Shown: positions 7,017 through 11,045 of the stretch, in pieces
Position numbering within the stretch: position 1 is the stretch's first letter
How the letters are laid out: each line of letters starts with the position of its first letter
DNA from: Firmicutes bacterium CAG:646
Lineage (GTDB): Bacteria > Bacillota > Clostridia > Lachnospirales > Lachnospiraceae
Direction of reading: 5' to 3'
Assembly (NCBI GenBank): GCA_000432335.1
Contig: HF995345.1
Span: 7,308-18,352 of the forward strand
DNA: 11,045 bases
Notes under the pieces: model-generated
The model's database searches: none
Seen by the model: only the letters and a program-made list of their open reading frames with translations
Told to the model about the DNA's origin: nothing
Program-made: the position numbers and the translations under genes

Positions 7017-7663
7017 CTGTCCATAATCTTCACGCCCCCGCGAAACAGCTCCACACTTCCCTCTTTCACCAGTTCTTTCAGTGTTCGGCTCACCGCTTCT
7101 CTGGCGCTTCCGATAGCTCTGGCAATCTGTTCCTGAGTCATCAGAATCTGATCGGAATGGCATCTTGCCGCCTCATCCAGAAGGAATCCCACCAAACGCT
7201 GTTCCAGACTGGCAAAAAGAATCTTCTGTACCGCAGCAATGATATCAGAAAAGCTCTCATTCATCATTTTATAGATAAAATTTTCCATATAAATATTTTC
7301 ATCCATCACCCGGCGGACTGCCCCCGTGGGAAGCAGACATACACTGCAGTCCGTCTCTGCATCGATCTGCACATCGAAAGGAATGGAGGACAGCAAGCAG
7401 GAACCAGACATCATACACAATTCTCCCTCATGAATTCGAAATACCGTCGCTTCTTTTCCTTCCTCTGAAAGCAGATAGACACGCATGGTTCCACGCTGCA
7501 CCAAAAACATTCCCAGACAGTCGCTGCCCGTTCCTGTAACAAACTGCCCTTCCTGATACTGATTCCATTTCACCCGTTCTTTCAAAAATTGTTTCTGCTC
7601 CTGGGTCAGTTTTTCCCAAAAATCATATTTCTGAAATATTTCCTCAAAGTTCCGTCCTTCCAT
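6992..7663 (-). CDS. Crp/Fnr-family transcriptional regulator with six cysteines
   Basis: This 223-residue protein has the usual family length. Residues 18-115 are a cyclic-nucleotide-like sensor beta-barrel with HEGELCMMSGSC at 78-89. A dimerisation helix (about 125-160) and a C-terminal winged helix (about 165-223) follow. The recognition helix REAVSR (188-193) matches Crp RETVGR at the Arg and Glu that read TGTGA half-sites, and also carries the Ser of Fnr. The cAMP-contact Arg-Ser pair is not evident. Cys49, 83, 89, 106, 109 and 168 suggest redox or metal sensing, but not the Fnr N-terminal Cys pattern. The start ATG at 7661-7663 lies 7 bases after the upstream stop. Its AAAGGAG is formed by that gene's last codons. 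A frame extension upstream reads across the Cys-Ala repeat out of frame and is not coding. It is the last gene of the four-gene operon. Confidence 0.88.
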   Translation of the reverse strand: MEGRNFEEIFQKYDFWEKLTQEQKQFLKERVKWNQYQEGQFVTGTGSDCLGMFLVQRGTMRVYLLSEEGKEATVFRIHEGELCMMSGSCLLSSIPFDVQIDAETDCSVCLLPTGAVRRVMDENIYMENFIYKMMNESFSDIIAAVQKILFASLEQRLVGFLLDEAARCHSDQILMTQEQIARAIGSAREAVSRTLKELVKEGSVELFRGGVKIMDRKKLYQKI

Positions 7664-7670
7664 ACTGTTT

Positions 7671-8615
7671 CTACTCCTTTCCTGAAAAATCTCCGTTCTG
7701 CCCTTTCCATTTCCGCACTGCCGGGTAAAAATCTTTTCTGGAACACCCGGCTCTTCCACCTCCCGCACAGGCACAAGCACAGGCGCACGCACACGCACAG
7801 CCGCTTCCTCCACGGGTACCTCTTCCTCCGGTTCCTACATAAGCGGCGCCAAATCCTCTGTTTTTTTCATAATAATCGGTTTTCCACTCCCGCTTGTTCC
7901 GCATAAAAATCAACACTAAAGCAAAAATGAAAGGACCGATAATACCTCCCACAGTAAGAACACCCTGAAGGATTGCTCTTTGAACATGATCTGCTTTTTG
8001 ATCGTACGTATCCTGAAACTGATATTGCTCTATAGGATATTTCATCGTCACCGTGACCTTTTTCCCCTCCCAGAGATCTTCAAACACAGACCCGTATTTC
8101 CCCTCCTCTTCTATCAGAGTCATATCAGACTCTACGTGGGGATCTTCCTCCCAGAATATTGCCAGCTTTCGAACTTCCATCTCGTCAAACCAGCCCGGTG
8201 TAAATCCATACACATACGCCCCGTCCTCTTCCCGGTACATTCGATGCTGATGGATAGAAAAATCAAGTTCCACCACCTCGCCCGCCTCATAATCTCTGTC
8301 CAGATCCAGACGCACATAATCTCCGTCAGAACCGTAATAACGAATATTCTCAATACTGTCGCTCAAAGCTTTCATATCTTCCACATAAGCATTGGGAATT
8401 CCGATCTTTACCCAATTTAATGGTCCCTCGCTGGTACTGTCCAGCACCTCCCATTCTATGTGGTATTGGATATCCAGAGAACCATCTTCCCGGGTTTTCA
8501 GATAAATAATCTCCTCCTCAATCTCATCCAGTGGTTCTGCCATAACTCCCACGGGAAGTAACAGCAGCAAAAGCGCTCCCAGCCACAGGACTTTCCTGAA
8601 AAATGTTCTATACAT
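7671..8615 (-). CDS. Membrane-anchored protein with C-terminal Cys-Ala repeat; candidate radical SAM substrate
   Basis: No function is established. The 314 residues show a signal peptide (1-26, ending VMA), an outside domain of about 190 residues rich in Asp, Glu and aromatic residues, one membrane helix (about 217-238), then RNKREWK, which places the C-terminus in the cytoplasm. This order, with a glycine-rich end, is like DUF2207-type membrane proteins; that likeness is a recollection, not a search result. Residues 261-272 are Gly/Arg-rich, residues 273-284 are six Cys-Ala dipeptides, and GGGRAGCS adds a seventh Cys (291). The repeat codons vary (TGT/TGC, GCG/GCC/GCT), which argues for selection on the protein. 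The start ATG at 8613-8615 overlaps the radical SAM stop by 8 bases, giving translational coupling. I infer that the tail is modified by that enzyme or binds metal. Confidence 0.8.
   Translation of the reverse strand: MYRTFFRKVLWLGALLLLLLPVGVMAEPLDEIEEEIIYLKTREDGSLDIQYHIEWEVLDSTSEGPLNWVKIGIPNAYVEDMKALSDSIENIRYYGSDGDYVRLDLDRDYEAGEVVELDFSIHQHRMYREEDGAYVYGFTPGWFDEMEVRKLAIFWEEDPHVESDMTLIEEEGKYGSVFEDLWEGKKVTVTMKYPIEQYQFQDTYDQKADHVQRAILQGVLTVGGIIGPFIFALVLIFMRNKREWKTDYYEKNRGFGAAYVGTGGRGTRGGSGCACACACACACAGGGRAGCSRKDFYPAVRKWKGQNGDFSGKE
7674..7680 (-). promoter_or_regulatory. Ribosome binding site for the Crp/Fnr gene inside the preceding gene
   Basis: AAAGGAG on the minus strand abuts the TAG stop (7671-7673) of the Cys-Ala protein and lies 10 bases before ATG at 7661-7663. 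It indicates coupled translation and supports this start over upstream in-frame ATGs. Confidence 0.75.
7764..7799 (-). repeat. Six tandem Cys-Ala codon pairs
   Basis: On the minus strand the codons alternate Cys and Ala six times, flanked by Ser-Gly before and Gly-Gly-Gly after. Cys uses TGT five times and TGC once. Ala uses GCG three times, GCC twice and GCT once. The variation means this is not a fresh dinucleotide slippage tract. Confidence 0.95.
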
Positions 8616-9975
8616 GGCTCTTCTCCCTTCCCAGCGGACATTCCTGCTTCATCTCGGCAGAAAATGCCCGGTATCTTCTGCAGTCTGGATGATTCCAGAT
8701 TTTTTTCCAGTCGGTTGTAAGCAGATTTCCAAAACTTTCCCGATCCAGACAGCTCTGGCAGGCAACAACACTTCCATCCGGTGTCACCGCCATATTGCTA
8801 AGCGCCGCCCCGCAGGAAGGGACATCCAATCCCAGTTTTCTAAGATCTTCTTCTTTGATCCATCCCGGGGAAGTAAAGCTGAGTTCCATTCCCTGCTGGG
8901 CGCAATAAGCCGCCGCTTCCGATACGGTCTGCAGGATCTCTTCTCTTTCAAGGCGGACCGCCTTAGAATTTTCCGTGACAGCGTTTCCTGCCGGAATCAG
9001 ACCGGAACAGGTCACATAAGTAACTCCCAGAAATTTTAAAAATTTTAATGTTTCCACATAATCTGCATTTACACTGCACAGCGGAGTATTGATATTGACC
9101 GACAGCCCGGCATCCAAAGCATTTTTTATCCCTTCCACCGTCTTCTCAAAACGCGCCGCTCCGGTAAGATAGTTATGAATCCTGGCATCCTGAGAATAAA
9201 AGGTAATCTGCACATTATCCAGTTCTGCTTTTCTTAGTTTTTCACAGTATTCCCTGGTAAGTTTCACTCCATTGGTATTTAAGCGGGTAATAAACCACCG
9301 GGCTTCCCAGATCAGTTCACAGAGATCCTCTCGCATGGTAGGTTCCCCACCGGTAAAGGTCAACTGGGGAATTCTGTTCTTTCTGCAGCGTTCTATAATT
9401 TTTTTCCAACTCTGAGTATCCAGTTCCTTCCCATTCGCATAATTCTGCCCGGCAGCATAACAGTGAATGCAGCGCTGATTACAATTCCATTTTCCATCTT
9501 TCTCCATAGCGCTCACCATCAGATCCATACGGTGAGGAGCCGTCATATACGGCGCATATTCTCCGATGCTCATTTGCCCGATCTCTGCCGCAGGTTTGCG
9601 TCCCCTGGCAATATCTTCAAAAACCCCTGCAATTACTTCCAGATCTTCCATAAACCGCTCCGATGATACATGAGGAAAGATTTTTTGCATTTTTACAGCG
9701 GTATTTTCCAGAAGTTCCCTTCCCTGTTCCGCTGCCATCTCTCCATCCCCCCATGCATGCAATTCCTGAATAAAAACCGTAAGAAGAATCGCCCAGGACT
9801 CATTCAGGGGAAGTATCTGATTTCCATTTAAGATCACCACGGATGGGATAAAACGAAACAGGTGAAATCGAGGCGGAATCATATGAATCCGAATCACTCC
9901 CGGATCTTGTGGATTCCAGGTGGTATGAATCATCTCTCGCCAGTTTTTCCATTCAAATAACTTTTCTCTGATCAT
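8608..9975 (-). CDS. Radical SAM protein with SPASM-like C-terminal cysteines, candidate peptide/protein maturase
   Basis: This 455-residue cytoplasmic enzyme has a core of about 160-370 with the CNQRCIHC motif (Cys165, 169, 172), which binds the 4Fe-4S cluster and S-adenosylmethionine. FTGGEPT at 207-213 is the SAM-binding GGE motif. The C-terminus has Cys388-x12-Gly-x4-Cys406, then Cys409, Cys432 and Cys446, resembling the auxiliary-cluster (SPASM/twitch) domain of peptide-modifying enzymes such as PqqE and sactipeptide maturases. The last CxxC-type cysteines of a full SPASM domain are not seen, so perhaps only one auxiliary cluster forms. Residues 40-70 (VVILNGNQILPLNESWAILL) look like a PqqD-type beta-hairpin-helix that could bind a substrate. 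The start ATG at 9973-9975 has AAAGGAG five bases upstream; an in-frame TTG five codons earlier overlaps that site. Its stop overlaps the Cys-Ala gene start, the likely substrate. Confidence 0.88.
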   Translation of the reverse strand: MIREKLFEWKNWREMIHTTWNPQDPGVIRIHMIPPRFHLFRFIPSVVILNGNQILPLNESWAILLTVFIQELHAWGDGEMAAEQGRELLENTAVKMQKIFPHVSSERFMEDLEVIAGVFEDIARGRKPAAEIGQMSIGEYAPYMTAPHRMDLMVSAMEKDGKWNCNQRCIHCYAAGQNYANGKELDTQSWKKIIERCRKNRIPQLTFTGGEPTMREDLCELIWEARWFITRLNTNGVKLTREYCEKLRKAELDNVQITFYSQDARIHNYLTGAARFEKTVEGIKNALDAGLSVNINTPLCSVNADYVETLKFLKFLGVTYVTCSGLIPAGNAVTENSKAVRLEREEILQTVSEAAAYCAQQGMELSFTSPGWIKEEDLRKLGLDVPSCGAALSNMAVTPDGSVVACQSCLDRESFGNLLTTDWKKIWNHPDCRRYRAFSAEMKQECPLGREKSHV

Positions 9976-9980
9976 CTTAT

Positions 9981-9989
9981 CTCCTTTCA
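9981..9989 (-). promoter_or_regulatory. Ribosome binding site of the radical SAM gene fused to the upstream stop
   Basis: TGAAAGGAG on the minus strand contains both the TGA stop of the membrane-protein gene (9987-9989) and the ribosome binding site for ATG at 9973-9975. The two genes should be translationally coupled. It also rules out the TTG at 9988-9990 as start. Confidence 0.8.
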
Positions 9990-10802
9990 AAACCAGATCC
10001 AGAATACATTCACGCCTGCTGTCAAAATTCCTATCACTAACAGATAATAATAGCTGATTTTCTGCAAATAAAGATTGATATTGGGATAGTTTGCAAATCT
10101 TTTTTCAATCTTTTTCTCTGTTTTTCTTCCAAAATAAATACCGCGAAAAATTTCCCAAAGAGAAAGGTACTGCGAGCCTATAGCAATCGCCGCTATCAAA
10201 AAAATTGCCGGCTCTACCGCAGAATTTCTGACAACAGGAAGTAAAAAACTGACAGCAAAAACGAGAATCCCAAAATTTCTCCGTTTCTTCCGATAATATC
10301 GCCTTTGTTCCATCTCTTCTATCATAATCTTGCTCATATCCGGCAATCCGGGAATCTCCTCCTCAATCTGTTTTACCAGATAACGGTAAGATGCCAACAA
10401 ATGTCTCTGTCGCACAATATCTGTATCATAATAGAAGCGGATAGCCCCTTTATCCAAAGGTACCCGATAACTGTCCCTTGCAACCTTCATCGGACTTTTT
10501 TGCAGTCCTTTTATGATATCTCTGTAAGAATATGTCGTGGTGCGCCCCCACGCTTTTCTTACTACCCGATCTTTCTCAAAAATCCATATGGCATGATCCA
10601 AAACCCATCCCACCCTGGAATTCAGAAAAATCGTAATCCCCAGCATGAGCGGCCAGGTCAAAAGAAGTTTCCATGAGGAAATATCCAGAAACAAGAGTCT
10701 TGTAAACCACAAAAACATTATCGGAATACTCACCGACCAGATTCCATTACGAACTTTTCTTTCCGAATAAATCCTTATTTTCCGACTTGTCGCATTTTCC
10801 AT
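9987..10802 (-). CDS. Polytopic membrane protein of unknown function, first gene of the radical SAM operon
   Basis: I do not recognise a family with confidence. The 271 residues show about five membrane helices: 21-39, 43-60, 177-191, 198-216 and 249-270. Between the second and third is a soluble part of about 110 residues. It begins WVLDHAIWIFEKDRVVRKAW and runs through SYRDIIKGLQKS and IRFYYD. This alternation of short beta strands resembles bacterial PH-like domains of small membrane proteins, but that is a weak impression. A Lys/Arg-rich stretch at 167-175 (RRYYRKKRR) precedes helix 3 and suggests a cytoplasmic loop. There is no signal peptide. The start ATG at 10800-10802 has AAAGG upstream. 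Its position in the operon suggests it works at the membrane with the Cys-Ala protein, perhaps as an anchor, export helper or sensor. Confidence 0.8.
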   Translation of the reverse strand: MENATSRKIRIYSERKVRNGIWSVSIPIMFLWFTRLLFLDISSWKLLLTWPLMLGITIFLNSRVGWVLDHAIWIFEKDRVVRKAWGRTTTYSYRDIIKGLQKSPMKVARDSYRVPLDKGAIRFYYDTDIVRQRHLLASYRYLVKQIEEEIPGLPDMSKIMIEEMEQRRYYRKKRRNFGILVFAVSFLLPVVRNSAVEPAIFLIAAIAIGSQYLSLWEIFRGIYFGRKTEKKIEKRFANYPNINLYLQKISYYYLLVIGILTAGVNVFWIWF

Positions 10803-10818
10803 TTTTTTAACCTTTCTC

Positions 10819-10824
10819 TGTGAC
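10819..10824 (+). promoter_or_regulatory. TGTGAC half-site in the operon leader
   Basis: TGTGAC repeats the half-site of the palindrome at 6542-6556. It lies between the operon's predicted transcription start and its first ATG, where a bound protein would repress. No matching second half-site is present (TCTCA follows seven bases after TGTGA), so this may be chance. Confidence 0.2.
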
Positions 10825-10834
10825 GTTTTATCTC

Positions 10835-10863
10835 ATGTTATCAAAAGAATGTAAAATTTGCAA
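10835..10863 (-). promoter_or_regulatory. Sigma-A promoter of the four-gene radical SAM operon
   Basis: On the minus strand TTGCAA (10858-10863) and TAACAT (10835-10840) are 17 bases apart. TGA before the -10 adds an extended -10 element. Predicted start is near 10828, about 26 bases before the ATG. No promoter or terminator is seen inside the operon, so all four genes are probably one transcript. Confidence 0.7.
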
Positions 10864-10886
10864 GTAAGAGAGGTTCCCCAAAAGAT

Positions 10887-10926
10887 AAAAAAACTGAGTC
10901 AATCTCCCGAAGGAAACCAACTCAGT
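10887..10926 (-). terminator. Intrinsic terminator of the gene entering from the right edge
   Basis: On the minus strand ACTGAGT (10920-10926) pairs with ACTCAGT (10893-10899) around a partly paired interior, followed by seven T residues. It separates the upstream gene from the promoter of the four-gene operon. Confidence 0.8.
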
Positions 10927-10981
10927 CCTTTATAATCCAACAGCTATCTTCTAGTATAACGAATATTAAATAATTGCTATA

Positions 10982-11045
10982 TCAAACGGATGCCGCTTCC
11001 TCTTCACTGATTTCATCCATTTTATATTTCCAGTGATAAATCACA
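10982..11045 (-). CDS. C-terminal fragment of an unknown protein, 5' part outside the window
   Basis: One minus-strand frame is open from the window edge to TGA at 10982-10984, giving about 20 residues (IYHWKYKMDEISEEEAASV). The end is acidic. A terminator follows 55 bases downstream, which supports a gene ending here. Too little is visible to name it. A start at the internal ATG would give only 12 residues and is unlikely. Confidence 0.5.
   Translation of the reverse strand, partial: VIYHWKYKMDEISEEEAASV

Noticed and set aside
7764..7799. Recent microsatellite expansion at the Cys-Ala tract
   Set aside because: Third codon positions vary along the tract for both Cys and Ala, so the DNA is not a uniform repeat.
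7664..7813. 50-codon N-terminal extension of the Crp/Fnr regulator
   Set aside because: It reads the Cys-Ala repeat in another frame, giving a Val/Arg/Pro repeat. The start at 7663 has a ribosome binding site and gives the normal family length.
8608..9975. Coproporphyrinogen oxidase (HemN/HemZ) or sulfatase-maturase assignment for the radical SAM protein
   Set aside because: The N-terminal region, SPASM-like Cys spacing and operon partners do not fit HemN, and no sulfatase lies nearby.

Overview
The window looks like chromosomal DNA from a gut-type Clostridia, most plausibly a Lachnospiraceae relative. The reasons are the moderate G+C, strong AGGAGG-type ribosome binding sites, TTGnnn-17-TATAAT promoters, a 704-residue type III glutamine synthetase, and an Ala-substituted thioredoxin motif (WCAPC). 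The genus cannot be fixed from sequence alone. Coding density is high. No gap exceeds about 290 bp, and I see no rRNA, tRNA, CRISPR array, insertion sequence or phage gene.

Layout from left to right, nearly all on the minus strand: (1) 1-2084 is a two-gene unit, a MoxR-type AAA+ ATPase followed by its probable VWA-type partner, which is cut by the left edge. An AT-rich leader and a promoter precede it. (2) 2373-4487 is glnN (glutamine synthetase III) with a clear terminator. (3) 4646-5509 is fba, class II fructose-bisphosphate aldolase, with a near-consensus promoter. (4) 5574-6464 is a diacylglycerol/lipid-kinase family protein. (5) 6664-6969 (+) is thioredoxin, divergent from the lipid kinase. 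The shared intergenic region holds a perfect palindrome and two promoters. (6) 6992-10802 is a tightly packed four-gene minus-strand operon: polytopic membrane protein, radical SAM protein with SPASM-like cysteines, signal-peptide/one-TM protein ending in six Cys-Ala dipeptides, and Crp/Fnr-family regulator. (7) A terminator at 10887-10926 and about 20 C-terminal codons of another minus-strand gene lie at the right edge.

The most interesting part is the four-gene operon. The radical SAM gene overlaps the Cys-Ala protein gene by 8 bases. The predicted topology places the Cys-Ala tail in the cytoplasm, where the enzyme could reach it. I infer a post-translational modification system in which the radical SAM enzyme acts on a cysteine-repeat tail of a membrane-anchored protein. 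The last gene encodes a Cys-rich Crp/Fnr regulator, and thioredoxin is convergent next to it. The palindrome centred near -42 of the thioredoxin promoter is a candidate target of that regulator. This functional picture is inference from context and motifs; no homology search was possible.
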